DNA of 47,626 nucleotides, from assembly GCF_000423545.1 (NCBI RefSeq), contig NZ_AUIE01000039.1:1-47626 (forward strand). Direction: 5' to 3'. This document shows positions 23,313 through 31,860 of this stretch, piece after piece. A program made the translations under genes and the position numbers. The DNA comes from Metapseudomonas resinovorans DSM 21078. Its GTDB lineage: Bacteria > Pseudomonadota > Gammaproteobacteria > Pseudomonadales > Pseudomonadaceae. Below the pieces are notes generated by a model that worked only from the letters and a program-made list of their open reading frames with translations, made no database searches and was not told the origin of the DNA. Numbering within the stretch: the first letter of the stretch is position 1; the number at the start of each line of letters is the position of its first letter.

Positions 23313-25850
23313 TTAGAACTCCACGCTGTAGCTCAGGCTGTAGGTACGGCCACGGCCGTGGTAGTCGAACAGGTCGGCGGGGATGTTGGCGCTGTAGAAC
23401 ACTTGGGCGCGCTGACCCCAGACGGTGGTGTAGTCCTTGTCCAGCAGGTTCTGGATGCCGAAGTTGAGGGTGCCCACCGGCAGGACCTGGCTGCCCAGGA
23501 GGTCGAAGGTCGTATAGCCGTCGATCTTGTGGTCGTTTCCGTCGAACTGGCCACTGGCGAGGACGTTGCCGTCGTCGGAGAGGTTGAAGGTACGCACACC
23601 CTGCAGGCGCAGGCTGGTGTCGTCGTCACGCCAGCCGACGAAGGCGGTCAGTTTGGAGGGGCTGGCGGCGGTCACGTCCTGTTTCTGCCAGCGGTCGTCG
23701 ATCTTCTGTTGCGAGCGGATTGCCAGCGCGCTGGTGCCCACCTGCCAGTTCTCGGTCAGCCAGTAGTTGGCCTGACCTTCCAGGCCGTAGTTGCGCTTCT
23801 TGTTGTCCAACTGCTCCACCAGCAGGGTGGTGCGGTTGTAGGTGATGCTCTTGTCGGACCAGGCATAGAAGGCTGCCAACTGGGCATCCAGGCTGCCGTC
23901 GTAGTGGCGCCAGCCGAGTTCCACCTGCTTGGTCTTGATGCCGTCGAGGGCCGAGTCCTCGACATTCACGCCTCTCTGCAGCATCCAATGGCCGTTGACC
24001 GGCGCGGCGGAGTAGGTGCCCTGGCCGTAGTACTTGGCCGGGTCGGGCAGCTCGAAGCCTTCGGAGTAGTTGGCCCAGACCTGCTGGGCCTTGTTCAGCT
24101 TGTAGACGGCACCGAAGTTGTAGAGGTCGACCTGGTAGTCCTTCTCGCCGCCGGGAATGGCGTCGGCGCTGGTGCCGTTGCCCTTGCTGATCTGGATCTG
24201 CTGGGCCGCCGCGACGAAGTCGCCGACATCATTGTTGGTGCGCTGGCGACGCACGCCGCCGGACAGGGTGAGGGCGTCGGTGGCGCGCCAGCTGCCCTGG
24301 GCGAACAGCGAGTTGCTGTCGGTGTCGATGCCGGGGTAGCGGCCGACCTTGGCGTATTCGTCGGCCACCAGGCCACCGGTCTGGGCGGCGGTGTTCAGGT
24401 CGAACAGCGCCTGGTCTGCGTCGAAGCTTTCGCGCTCGATGTCCGCGCCATAGGTCAGGGTGAAACGGTCCCATTCCTTCACCAGAACGGCTTTCAGCCC
24501 GTAGTAGTCGGTGTCCTGCTGGGAGGCGGAGTAATAGGAGCGGGCAGGGTTGATCGCGCCGGTGCCGGTGAAGGCGATGCTCGGGTAGGGCTGGAAGGCC
24601 ATTTCCTCGCTGCGGTAGTACGCCTGCAGGTAGAGGTCGTGGCCGAGCGTTTCGGGGGCGTGGTAGGTGGCGTTGACCTGCTGGCGCTCGGTGCGCGGCT
24701 CACGGTCGAAGCTGGCGCCGCCTTCGATCTCGAAGGGTTCCAGGCCGCGCAGGCCACGGAAGTCGCGGCCGAGGTCGACGCCCTTGTCACCGTCGTAACC
24801 GGAGTCGTACCACTGGGCACCCAGGCTCAGGCTGTGGCCGTTGGCGAAGGCGAAGTCGAGGCTGCCCATGACATCCACCGACTGGTTGTACTGCAGGTCG
24901 GTCTGGGTGATGTCGAGCATCACCTGGTCGCCGCTGCCATCGTAGGCGGCGCCGTTCTTCTGGTAGGCGACCGAGGCGCGGCCCTTGATCTGCTCACTGC
25001 CACCGCTGACGGATTGGGCGACGCGCCAGTCGTGGTCCTGGCTGGTCTCGAAGCCGCTGCGCAGACCCACCTCACTGTTGAAGCGCGCCGGGCCTGACTC
25101 GCCCTTTTTGGTGACGATGTTGATGATGCCGCCGGTGGCGCCACCGCCGTAGACCGCGCTGGCGCCGGAGAGCACTTCGATGCGTTCGACGTTGAACGGG
25201 TCGATGGAGTCGAACTGGCGGCTGATGCCACGGGAGCTGTTCAGGGAGACGCCGTCGATCATCACCAGGGCGCTACGGCCGCGCATGTTCTGGCCGTAGT
25301 TGGTGCGGCCCTGTGGGCCGATGTCGAGGCCGGGAATCAACTGGCCCAGGGCTTCCTTGAAGGGCACGCCACCTTTGGTCTGCTCCTGCAGCTGAGGGGC
25401 GTCGATGATCCAGACGGTGCCTGGCAGCTCGCTGATGCTGGTCGGCGCGCGGGAGCCGATCACGACCTGACGGTCCACTTCGATGGCCGCGCCGCTGGAC
25501 TGCAGGCTGTAGCCGCCGTCCTGAGCCACGGCCTGCAGGCCGCTACCGGCCAGCAGTTGGCGCAGGCCCTCGTCGACGCCGTACTGACCGTGCAGGCCCT
25601 GGGTCTGGCGGCCCGCGGTCAGCTCGGGGCTGAAGGACAGCAGCACGCCGGCTTCGCGGCCGAATTGGTTGAGCGCCGACTCCAGCGGGCCTGCGGGAAT
25701 GTCGAACGCCTGGCGCTGGCTTTCGGCGCTGATTTCCAGGCTGGCGGCAAAGGTCGGCGCGGGCAGGACGGCGGCCAGGCCCAAGCCCAGCATCAGGGCG
25801 CGGGCAAGGGGCGTGCGGGGGAAGGTACGAAGGCGTTGCGGGGACTGCAT
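23313..25850 (-). CDS. TonB-dependent siderophore receptor with signalling (STN) domain
   Basis: An 845-residue outer-membrane receptor starting at ATG 25850. It has a signal peptide (cleavage near 36), a secretin/TonB N-terminal signalling domain at about 48-115 (FDIPAGPLESALNQFGREAG), a plug from about 135 (LPGTVWIIDAPQLQE; IEVLSGASAVYGGGATGGII) and a 22-strand barrel ending RGRTYSLSYSVEF. The STN domain means that ligand binding is signalled to FecR, whose gene lies directly upstream. The C-terminal DYTTVWGQRAQ...DYHGRGRTY resembles aerobactin receptors (IutA/ChtA), so a hydroxamate-citrate siderophore is possible; this needs alignment. No good ribosome site is visible. Confidence 0.92.
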   Translation of the reverse strand: MQSPQRLRTFPRTPLARALMLGLGLAAVLPAPTFAASLEISAESQRQAFDIPAGPLESALNQFGREAGVLLSFSPELTAGRQTQGLHGQYGVDEGLRQLLAGSGLQAVAQDGGYSLQSSGAAIEVDRQVVIGSRAPTSISELPGTVWIIDAPQLQEQTKGGVPFKEALGQLIPGLDIGPQGRTNYGQNMRGRSALVMIDGVSLNSSRGISRQFDSIDPFNVERIEVLSGASAVYGGGATGGIINIVTKKGESGPARFNSEVGLRSGFETSQDHDWRVAQSVSGGSEQIKGRASVAYQKNGAAYDGSGDQVMLDITQTDLQYNQSVDVMGSLDFAFANGHSLSLGAQWYDSGYDGDKGVDLGRDFRGLRGLEPFEIEGGASFDREPRTERQQVNATYHAPETLGHDLYLQAYYRSEEMAFQPYPSIAFTGTGAINPARSYYSASQQDTDYYGLKAVLVKEWDRFTLTYGADIERESFDADQALFDLNTAAQTGGLVADEYAKVGRYPGIDTDSNSLFAQGSWRATDALTLSGGVRRQRTNNDVGDFVAAAQQIQISKGNGTSADAIPGGEKDYQVDLYNFGAVYKLNKAQQVWANYSEGFELPDPAKYYGQGTYSAAPVNGHWMLQRGVNVEDSALDGIKTKQVELGWRHYDGSLDAQLAAFYAWSDKSITYNRTTLLVEQLDNKKRNYGLEGQANYWLTENWQVGTSALAIRSQQKIDDRWQKQDVTAASPSKLTAFVGWRDDDTSLRLQGVRTFNLSDDGNVLASGQFDGNDHKIDGYTTFDLLGSQVLPVGTLNFGIQNLLDKDYTTVWGQRAQVFYSANIPADLFDYHGRGRTYSLSYSVEF

Positions 25851-25986
25851 GGCGGCGTCTCGTCGGTAAAAAGGAAGGGTCTCTGCCTGCCTTGTCACGC
25901 GAGATCGAAAAAAAGGCTCAGCTTTCGAAAAAAAAGTTATGGGTGCCGTCTTGGGCTCAACGCCCTCCTGCCCACGGGGCGAGTCG

Positions 25987-26021
25987 TAGGATGGCGTGGA
26001 GCGCAGCGATACCCATCGTTC
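25987..26021. repeat. GTAGGATGG...ACCCATC dispersed repeat
   Basis: GTAGGATGGCGTGGAGCGCAG, then CGATACCCATCGT, a known style of Pseudomonas intergenic repeat. It lies between FecR and the receptor, within the presumed receptor leader. Confidence 0.55.
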
Positions 26022-26035
26022 CGAGCCTCCGGGTG

Positions 26036-26998
26036 TCACCCCGTGGCGCGCGGATGCACCTTGACCCAGTAACGGGTCAGGCTGTGCACCTCCACCGGCA
26101 GCGCCTTGGGCAACATGGCGATAATGCGTTCGGTGTTATCCAGCGGGTAACTGCCGGAGATCAGCAGCCCGGCCACCTGTGGGTCGCAGCCAAGGTGGCC
26201 GCGGCGGTAGCGGCCCAGTTCGGCGAGGAAGTCGTCCAGGCGCATATGGCTGGCGACCAGCATGCCCTGGGTCCAGGCCAGGTTGTCTTCGCTGGCGCTT
26301 CTCGGTGTGCCGATGCGTGTCGGCGAGAGGTTGGCCTGCTGGCCGGGCAGCAGCGACTGGCTCTGACCGTCGGCCAGCAGATCGGCGCTGCCATCGAACA
26401 GGCTGACCCGACTGCTGCGTTCGAGGATGCGCACATTGAGGCGGCCACCACGGCTTTCGATCAGCCCTTGAGGCGTGTGGATGCGCAGCGGACGTGAGTC
26501 GCTGACGGCATCGACGAGGATTTCCCCCTGACGCATTTCGATCAGTCGTTGTCTGGCATCGAAGCGGATATCCACGGCGCTGGCGGTGTTCAGCTCCAGG
26601 CGCGAGCCATCGGCCAGTTTGAGCGCGCGGCGTTCGCCGACACCGGTGGCCTCATCACTGCGCAGGGCCAGCAGGGATTCGCTGTCGCGCAGGCTGATGG
26701 CGCCGCCGCCGACCAGGGCGCAGAGCACCAGCAGCTTCAGGGCCTCGCGACGGCTGCGGCGGGCGGGGGCGCCCAAGGCTGCCAGGGTCAGCGGTGTGTC
26801 CAGGCCGCGCAGGCCAAGGTTGATCGCCTCGATACGCTGCCAGGCGCGTTCATGTTCGGCGTCGGCGGCGCGCCAGTCCTGCCAGGCCTGCCGGCGCTGG
26901 TCGCTGATATCGCCACCCTGCAGCTCCACCAGCCATTCCACGGCCTGCTCGGCGACAGCTGGGGCGATTCGGCTGCGGTCCACGGCAGAGAGGTTCAT
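26036..26998 (-). CDS. FecR-family anti-sigma/sigma regulator
   Basis: A 320-residue inner-membrane regulator. Residues 12-60 are the cytoplasmic sigma-binding DUF4880 region (AVEWLVELQGGDISDQRRQ). A membrane segment (LLVLCALVGGGAISL) is at about 88-103. The periplasmic FecR domain includes TGVGERRALKLADGSRLELN and later LFDGSADLLADGQS. FecR receives the signal from the receptor's STN domain and controls the FecI-type sigma factor encoded just upstream. Its ATG at 26998 is one base past the sigma stop codon, so the two are coupled. Confidence 0.92.
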   Translation of the reverse strand: MNLSAVDRSRIAPAVAEQAVEWLVELQGGDISDQRRQAWQDWRAADAEHERAWQRIEAINLGLRGLDTPLTLAALGAPARRSRREALKLLVLCALVGGGAISLRDSESLLALRSDEATGVGERRALKLADGSRLELNTASAVDIRFDARQRLIEMRQGEILVDAVSDSRPLRIHTPQGLIESRGGRLNVRILERSSRVSLFDGSADLLADGQSQSLLPGQQANLSPTRIGTPRSASEDNLAWTQGMLVASHMRLDDFLAELGRYRRGHLGCDPQVAGLLISGSYPLDNTERIIAMLPKALPVEVHSLTRYWVKVHPRATG

Positions 26999-26999
26999 C

Positions 27000-27557
27000 T
27001 CAGAAGCTCTCCGCGAAGTAACAGCGCTGGGCAGCCTTGACCATGTGGCGTTTGACAGTGGAGAGGGAAATGTCGAGCTGGTCGGCGATTTCGGCGTAGG
27101 TCATGCCGTCCACCTGGGCCAGCAGGAATACCTTCTTCACCACGGCTGGCAGGCCGTCCAGCAGGCGGTCCAGCTCCACCAGGGTTTCCAGGATGATGGC
27201 GCGTTCCTCTTCGCTCGGGGCCAGGGCTTCCGGTTGCGCGGCGAGGGCTTCGAGGTAGGCGCGCTCGATGTCCTGGCGGCGGTAGTGGTTGGCCAATACG
27301 CGTTTGGCCACTGTGGTGAGGAAGGCGCGGGGCTCCAGGATCACCGGTTTTTCCCGTGCCAGCAGGACGCGCAGGAAGGTGTCCTGGGCGAGGTCAGCGG
27401 CATTCTGTGGGCAGCCCAGGCGACGGCGCAGCCAGCCCGTCAGCCAACCATGGTGATCGCGGTAGAGCGTGTGCAGGGATTCGGCCGGCGGAGGCGGAAG
27501 GACGTCGGCACCGTGATTCAAGAGCTGGACTCGGAAGCAAATGGGAATGTTTCGCAT
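27000..27557 (-). CDS. FecI-type ECF sigma factor
   Basis: A 185-residue iron-starvation sigma factor. Region 2 covers LYRDHHGWLTGWLRRRLGCP, then AADLAQDTFLRVL and RAFLTTVAKRVLANHYRRQ. Region 4 is the helix-turn-helix MTYAEIADQLDISLSTVKRH near the C terminus. It should direct RNA polymerase to the receptor gene when the receptor binds its siderophore. ATG 27557 has no clear Shine-Dalgarno; an in-frame TTG about 14 codons later is an alternative. Divergent from the PA2779-like gene. Confidence 0.9.
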   Translation of the reverse strand: MRNIPICFRVQLLNHGADVLPPPPAESLHTLYRDHHGWLTGWLRRRLGCPQNAADLAQDTFLRVLLAREKPVILEPRAFLTTVAKRVLANHYRRQDIERAYLEALAAQPEALAPSEEERAIILETLVELDRLLDGLPAVVKKVFLLAQVDGMTYAEIADQLDISLSTVKRHMVKAAQRCYFAESF

Positions 27558-27687
27558 TCTATAGCTGCCGGCCGGAGTTCAGCAATAATCTGAATATCAG
27601 GGTGAATTTTCCGCGTTTGTTTTAGGAAAGCTGGAACCGGAAAACACGTACCGTGGTCAACTGGCCACAATATCTGGAGAAACCACT

Positions 27688-28095
27688 ATGCTCTCGCGTC
27701 CTTGCAACCGTCGTCTCGCTTCCTGCCTGATTGCCAGCCAGTTCCTCTTCCTCGCCCAGATGCCCCTGGCCCAGGCCGCCATGATCGGCACCCCCCAGGC
27801 CCTGCAGGAGCAGCAGTTGCCGCAGCAGCAACCGGTGGACCAGGCACAGCTGCGCGCCATGCTCGACGACAAGCAGGTGCAGCAGAAGCTCGAATCTCTT
27901 GGCGTACCGCGTGAACAGGTGGAAGCGCGAATCGCCAGCCTGACACCGGCCGAACTGCAGCAGTTCAACCAGCGCCTGGAGCAGGAGCCGGCCGGTGGCT
28001 GGGTGGGCATCATCGTGCTGTTCCTGGTGATCTTCATCATCACCGACATGCTCTGCGCCACAGACATCTTCAGCTTCATCAAGTGCATCAACTGA
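27688..28095 (+). CDS. PA2779-family small membrane protein
   Basis: A 135-residue protein with TGGAGAAA before ATG 27688. A signal-like hydrophobic N terminus (LASCLIASQFLFLAQMPLAQ, cleavage near 31) is followed by a charged, Gln-rich helical segment (AQLRAMLDDKQVQQKLESLG, VEARIASLTPAELQQFNQRL). A C-terminal membrane helix (GWVGIIVLFLVIFIITDMLC) and the tail IFSFIKCIN complete it. The pattern matches the PA2779 family, always found beside a C39-like lipoprotein. Function unknown. It is translationally coupled to the next gene (TGATG overlap). Confidence 0.83.
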   Translation: MLSRPCNRRLASCLIASQFLFLAQMPLAQAAMIGTPQALQEQQLPQQQPVDQAQLRAMLDDKQVQQKLESLGVPREQVEARIASLTPAELQQFNQRLEQEPAGGWVGIIVLFLVIFIITDMLCATDIFSFIKCIN

Positions 28096-29060
28096 TGCGG
28101 CTCTTGTCGGTCGTCCTGGTCTTGCTTCTGGCTGGCTGTGCTGGGCAGCAACCCATGCTGTCGCCGCAGAGCGATCGACTGCCGCAACGGGTGGAACTGA
28201 CCCAGACACCGTTCTACCCGCAGGAGATCTACCAGTGCGGCCCGGCGGCGCTGGCCACGGTGCTGGTGCAGCGCGGGGTGCAGACCTCGCCCGAGGCGCT
28301 GACGCCGAAGGTCTATCTCCCCGCCAGGCAGGGCAGCCTGAAGCTGGAGCTGGTGGCCGCCGCGCGCCAGCACGGCATGCTGGTCTACCCGCTGCAACCA
28401 AGCCTGGATGCGCTGTTGGCACAGGTGGCGGCCGGTAATCCGGTGCTAGTAATGCAGAACCTCGGCCTGGACTGGCTGCCGCGTTGGCACTTCGCAGTAG
28501 TGGTGGGTTTCGATCGCAGCAAGGATGAACTGGTGCTGCGTTCCGGCACCGAAAAACGCTGGGTCACTGACCTGCGCAGCTTCGACCGCACCTGGCAGCG
28601 CGCCGAGCGTTGGGCCGTGGTGACGGTCCCTGCGGACCAGTTGCCGGCAGAGGCGCAGCTGGAACCCTGGCTCAAGGCTGCCAGTGACCTGGAGGAAACC
28701 GCCCAGCGCCCAGTGGCTGAGCGGGCCTACCGCACCGCTGCCGAACACTGGCCGAAGGAGCCGTTGCCGCTCTTCGCCCTGGCCAACGCCCGCTATGCCG
28801 ATGGCGATCGCGACGGTGCCGAGCGTGCCTTGCGTGAAAGCCTGAAGCGCAAGCCGGACTATGCGCTGGGCTGGTTCAATCTCTCCGAGGTGCTCAACGA
28901 AAAAGGTTGTACGGCCCAGGCGAGCCAAGCGCGGGCCTGCGCTCGCCAACTGGCGCCCCAAGATCCGCGCCTGGCAGCGCCACTGGCCGCAGGGACCGCT
29001 ATCAAGGGGCAGTGCGGGGCGTTGCCGGTGTGTGGGGAAGGGGCCGCCATTCGCGAATGA
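28095..29060 (+). CDS. PA2778-family C39-like cysteine peptidase lipoprotein with TPR repeats
   Basis: A 321-residue protein whose ATG 28095 overlaps the previous stop. The lipobox LLLAGC makes Cys15 the lipidated residue. A C39-like papain-fold domain follows, with Cys48 in IYQCGPAALATVL and His132 in PRWHFAVVVGFD; the oxyanion-type Gln is Q47. Residues about 180-290 are TPR-like (YRTAAEHWPKEPLPLFALAN; RALRESLKRKPDYALGWFNL). C39 domains usually cleave double-glycine leaders in transporters; here the domain is lipid-anchored, probably periplasmic, with no transporter. The partner or substrate may be the preceding PA2779-like protein, but that is inference. Confidence 0.85.
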   Translation: MRLLSVVLVLLLAGCAGQQPMLSPQSDRLPQRVELTQTPFYPQEIYQCGPAALATVLVQRGVQTSPEALTPKVYLPARQGSLKLELVAAARQHGMLVYPLQPSLDALLAQVAAGNPVLVMQNLGLDWLPRWHFAVVVGFDRSKDELVLRSGTEKRWVTDLRSFDRTWQRAERWAVVTVPADQLPAEAQLEPWLKAASDLEETAQRPVAERAYRTAAEHWPKEPLPLFALANARYADGDRDGAERALRESLKRKPDYALGWFNLSEVLNEKGCTAQASQARACARQLAPQDPRLAAPLAAGTAIKGQCGALPVCGEGAAIRE

Positions 29061-29070
29061 ATTCGCCCCT
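29040..29070. repeat. short GCGAATGAATTCGCC repeat core
   Basis: GGGGCCGCCATTCGCGAATG followed by AATTCGCCCC overlaps the stop codon of the C39-like gene. It is a truncated relative of the 15655 and 23121 repeats. Confidence 0.5.
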
Positions 29071-29172
29071 CATCGCGAAGTGGGGGGCAATTGCAGAACA
29101 CCGGCGCAATCCATCCTTCGAACCGGCCACTTGTTGGGCTTCGCGTAGTTCAGCCTGATCCAGGGAGAAGCC

Positions 29173-29206
29173 CACGAAAAAGGCGCCAGATGGCGCCTTT
29201 TTCGTG
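29173..29206. terminator. perfect 34-base bidirectional terminator
   Basis: CACGAAAAAGGCGCCA (29173-29188), loop GA, then the exact complement TGGCGCCTTTTTCGTG (29191-29206). A/T runs on both sides of the GC stem make it work in both directions, serving the converging C39-like and L,D-transpeptidase genes. Confidence 0.92.
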
Positions 29207-29216
29207 GCTGATGCAC

Positions 29217-29720
29217 TCAGGGGCGGATCTCGATCAGGGTGCCGTCTTTCACCAGGCTCCAGATTTCGCGCATGTCCGAGTTCCTCATGGCGATGCAGCC
29301 TTCGGTCCAGTCGAGCGTATGGAAGTACCACTCCGGGTATTCCTCATCCAGCGGGGTGCCGTGGATCATGATCATGCCGCCCGGCGATACGCCCTTTTCC
29401 CGGGCCTTGGCGGCATCGCGGGCATTGGGGTAGGAGATATGCAGGGAGAGATTGAACTTGTCGCTGGTCTTGCGCCAGTCGATCCAGTAGAAGCCTTCCG
29501 GGGTGCGCTGGTCGCCTTCGCGCAGCTTGGCGCCGAGCGGTTGCTTGCCGAGCGAGATGCGGTAGGTCTTGAGAATGTCACCGCGATTCATCAGCAGCAG
29601 CTTGCGCTCCGATTTCACCACCATGACCTTGTCGATGGCTTTGCCACCCAGCGTCGGCGTGGTGCTCGCCTGGGCGAGAGCCGAAAGGCCCATGATTAGT
29701 ACGACTAGCAGCCAGCGCAT
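29217..29720 (-). CDS. L,D-transpeptidase (YkuD domain)
   Basis: A 167-residue exported protein with a signal peptide (MRWLLVVLIMGLSALAQAST). The YkuD catalytic region has HGTP (H120) and the nucleophile motif TEGCIAMRN (Cys142), with the pre-motif RTPEGFYWID. Such enzymes form 3-3 peptidoglycan cross-links or attach lipoproteins to the wall. The stand-alone small form, with no LysM or substrate domain, matches the YafK/ErfK-like short group. ATG 29720 is chosen; an in-frame GTG at 29726, five bases after GGGGA, is equally possible and adds two residues. Confidence 0.9.
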   Translation of the reverse strand: MRWLLVVLIMGLSALAQASTTPTLGGKAIDKVMVVKSERKLLLMNRGDILKTYRISLGKQPLGAKLREGDQRTPEGFYWIDWRKTSDKFNLSLHISYPNARDAAKAREKGVSPGGMIMIHGTPLDEEYPEWYFHTLDWTEGCIAMRNSDMREIWSLVKDGTLIEIRP

Positions 29721-29762
29721 CGGCACGACATCCCCACAGTGTTCAAGTAAACAGATTAGCGG

Positions 29763-30317
29763 TCAGGCTTTTTTGTAGTAGGCCAGCAACGGTGCCAAGG
29801 GCTCGTTGCGCACCGGGAAGACCTGCCCGGTACGGTCAGCGAAATAACATTCTAAGGTACGGCCCACGGTCGGAAAAGCCAGCTCCGACCAGGGAATATC
29901 CCGTTCGTGGAAAAGGCGCACTTCCAGGCTTTCGTCACCGGCTGCGAAGTCCAGGTCGACCAGTTCGGCGCGGAAGAAGGTGTACACCTGGCTGATGTGC
30001 GGCAGATCGAACAGGGTATAGAGGCTGAGGTTGCGCACCCGCGCGCAGGCTTCTTCGAGGGTTTCGCGGGTGGCGGCCTGTTCCATGGTCTCGCCGTTCT
30101 CCATGAAACCGGCGGGTAGCGTCCAGTACCCCTTGCGTGGGTCGATGGCGCGACGGCAGAGCAGCACCTGCTGCTCCCACACGGGCAGGCAGCCGGCGAC
30201 GATGCGCGGATTCTGGTAATGGATGGTGTGGCAGCGTTCGCATACATAGCGCAGGCGGTTATCGCCTTGGGGAATGCGCTGGGCGACCAGGCCGCCGCAC
30301 TGGCTGCAGAATTTCAT
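29763..30317 (-). CDS. Nudix hydrolase with zinc ribbon (NudC-like N terminus)
   Basis: A 184-residue protein. An N-terminal zinc ribbon has C4-xx-C7 and C26-xx-C29 ([16 protein letters not shown]), then [10 protein letters not shown]. The Nudix box runs G70-x5-E76-x7-R84-E85-xx-E88-E89; the usual Gly near its end is replaced by Cys91. Family members hydrolyse nucleoside diphosphate derivatives such as ADP-ribose or NADH with Mg2+. It has the ribbon but not the full length of NudC. Divergent from the next Nudix gene. Confidence 0.88.
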   Translation of the reverse strand: MKFCSQCGGLVAQRIPQGDNRLRYVCERCHTIHYQNPRIVAGCLPVWEQQVLLCRRAIDPRKGYWTLPAGFMENGETMEQAATRETLEEACARVRNLSLYTLFDLPHISQVYTFFRAELVDLDFAAGDESLEVRLFHERDIPWSELAFPTVGRTLECYFADRTGQVFPVRNEPLAPLLAYYKKA

Positions 30318-30486
30318 CGGGGTTCCTCTGGCTCAGGCGCTCATCTTGGCGCGGCATGGTGTCGCACGGCAAGCGGCGTACAGGGCAAACCAAAGATGGT
30401 GAATGGTGCGTCCGGTCGGCGCGGGGCTTGGGCGTCCCCAAGGTTCGTGCCATGATGCCCGGCAGTCGAGAACAATGAGAAAGTCC

Positions 30487-31089
30487 ATGCTGGATGACCT
30501 GCTCCGTCGTGTGCAGAGCTACTCCCCGAGAACCTTGGAGACCGATCACGACTTCCCCGAAGCTGCGGTGCTGGTGCCCATCACACGCAGCGACGAGCCC
30601 GAACTCGTCCTGACCCTGCGCGCCAGTGGGCTGTCCACTCACGGCGGTGAAGTCGCCTTTCCCGGTGGCCGTCGCGATCCCGAAGACCCCGACCTGATCC
30701 GCACCGCACTGCGTGAAGCGGAAGAAGAAGTGGGCCTGCCTCCGGGGTTGGTGGAGGTCATCGGCCCGCTCAGCACCCTGGTCTCTCGTCATGGCATCAA
30801 GGTCACGCCTTTTGTGGGGCTGGTTCCGGACTTCGTCCAGTACAAGGCCAACGACGGTGAGATCGACTCGGTCTTCAGCGTGCCGCTGGCGTTCTTCCGT
30901 GACGACCCCCGGCAGGTGACCCACCGCATCGACTACCTCGGCTGCAGCTGGTACGTGCCCAGCTACCAGTATGGCGAATACAAGATCTGGGGCCTGACCG
31001 CGATCATGGTCGTCGAACTGGTCAACCTGGTGTACGACGCCCGCATCGACATGACCCGTGCCCCCGAACGCTTCATAAAACTCAAATAA
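30487..31089 (+). CDS. CoA pyrophosphatase (NudL-type Nudix hydrolase)
   Basis: A 200-residue protein from ATG 30487 ([10 protein letters not shown]); ATG 30475 would add four residues. It has the NudL/PCD1 UPF0035 pattern: [20 protein letters not shown], then [26 protein letters not shown], a Nudix box with two extra residues relative to the standard. The enzyme cleaves CoA and CoA derivatives to 3',5'-ADP and 4'-phosphopantetheine. It heads a same-strand row with gamma-carbonic anhydrase, DUF1289, purT and an SGNH hydrolase. Confidence 0.88.
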   Translation: MLDDLLRRVQSYSPRTLETDHDFPEAAVLVPITRSDEPELVLTLRASGLSTHGGEVAFPGGRRDPEDPDLIRTALREAEEEVGLPPGLVEVIGPLSTLVSRHGIKVTPFVGLVPDFVQYKANDGEIDSVFSVPLAFFRDDPRQVTHRIDYLGCSWYVPSYQYGEYKIWGLTAIMVVELVNLVYDARIDMTRAPERFIKLK

Positions 31090-31109
31090 GCCCTTCCGAG
31101 GAGCGCCTG

Positions 31110-31634
31110 ATGAAATACCGCCTTGGAACCGCCCAGGTCGAAGCCCACCCCGACAGTTGGGCCGCCCCCAATGCCACCCTGGTCGGCAAGGTCCGCCTTG
31201 ATGCCGGTGCCAGCGTCTGGTTCGGCGCCGTGCTGCGCGGCGACAACGAACTGATCCACATCGGTGAGAACAGTAACGTCCAGGATGGCACTGTGATGCA
31301 CACCGACATGGGCTACCCGCTGAACATTGGCCGCTCCGTCACCATCGGTCACAACGCCATGCTGCACGGCTGCTCGGTGGGGGACTTCAGCCTGATCGGC
31401 ATCAACGCCGTGGTCCTTAACGGCGCGAAGATCGGCAAGTACTGCATCATCGGCGCCAATGCGCTGATTCCCGAAGGCAAGGAAATCCCCGACGGCTCAC
31501 TGGTCATGGGCTCCCCCGGCAAGGTGGTGCGCGAGCTGACCGAGCAACAGAAGAAGATGCTCGAGGCCAGTGCCGCTCACTATGTACACAACGCGCAGCG
31601 CTATGCGCGCGACCTGGCGGAGCAGGACGATTGA
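31110..31634 (+). CDS. gamma-carbonic anhydrase-like protein (YrdA/PaaY type)
   Basis: A 174-residue left-handed beta-helix protein with GAGGAG before ATG 31110. Hexapeptide repeats run through [39 protein letters not shown] and [12 protein letters not shown]. The three metal-site histidines of the family occur at [13 protein letters not shown]. It may have carbonic anhydrase or thioesterase-like activity; many bacterial members have no measured activity. It ends in an ATGA-type overlap with DUF1289. Confidence 0.9.
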   Translation: MKYRLGTAQVEAHPDSWAAPNATLVGKVRLDAGASVWFGAVLRGDNELIHIGENSNVQDGTVMHTDMGYPLNIGRSVTIGHNAMLHGCSVGDFSLIGINAVVLNGAKIGKYCIIGANALIPEGKEIPDGSLVMGSPGKVVRELTEQQKKMLEASAAHYVHNAQRYARDLAEQDD

Positions 31635-31843
31635 TGGACGCCGAACGCCCCGTCCGCTCGCCCTGCGTGCAGGTCTGCGTACTGGATGACCATGACATCT
31701 GCAGCGGCTGCCAGCGCACCGCCGATGAAATTACCCGCTGGGGTCGCATGGACAATGCCGAACGCCGCGAGGTCCTGGTGCGCTGTTTCGAGCGCGCCAA
31801 GGCCAGTGGCCTGTTCATGACGTCCCCGACCCAGGCCTCTTGA
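31634..31843 (+). CDS. DUF1289 small Cys-rich protein
   Basis: A 69-residue protein. ATG 31634 overlaps the previous stop codon. It carries the DUF1289 pattern [20 protein letters not shown] followed by TADEITRW, with four cysteines that probably bind a metal. Function unknown. In Pseudomonas it commonly sits beside the gamma-carbonic anhydrase gene, as here. Confidence 0.88.
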   Translation: MDAERPVRSPCVQVCVLDDHDICSGCQRTADEITRWGRMDNAERREVLVRCFERAKASGLFMTSPTQAS

Positions 31844-31860
31844 CTCCCCGAGGAAACGAC

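Noticed and set aside
23142-25097. 651-codon open frame on the plus strand
   Set aside because: It runs antisense through the TonB receptor gene, has no domain or ribosome site and is explained by the high GC content.
27558-27625. Fur box upstream of the FecI gene
   Set aside because: AT-rich words such as GATATTCAGATTATT are suggestive, but the match to the 19-base consensus is too weak to list.
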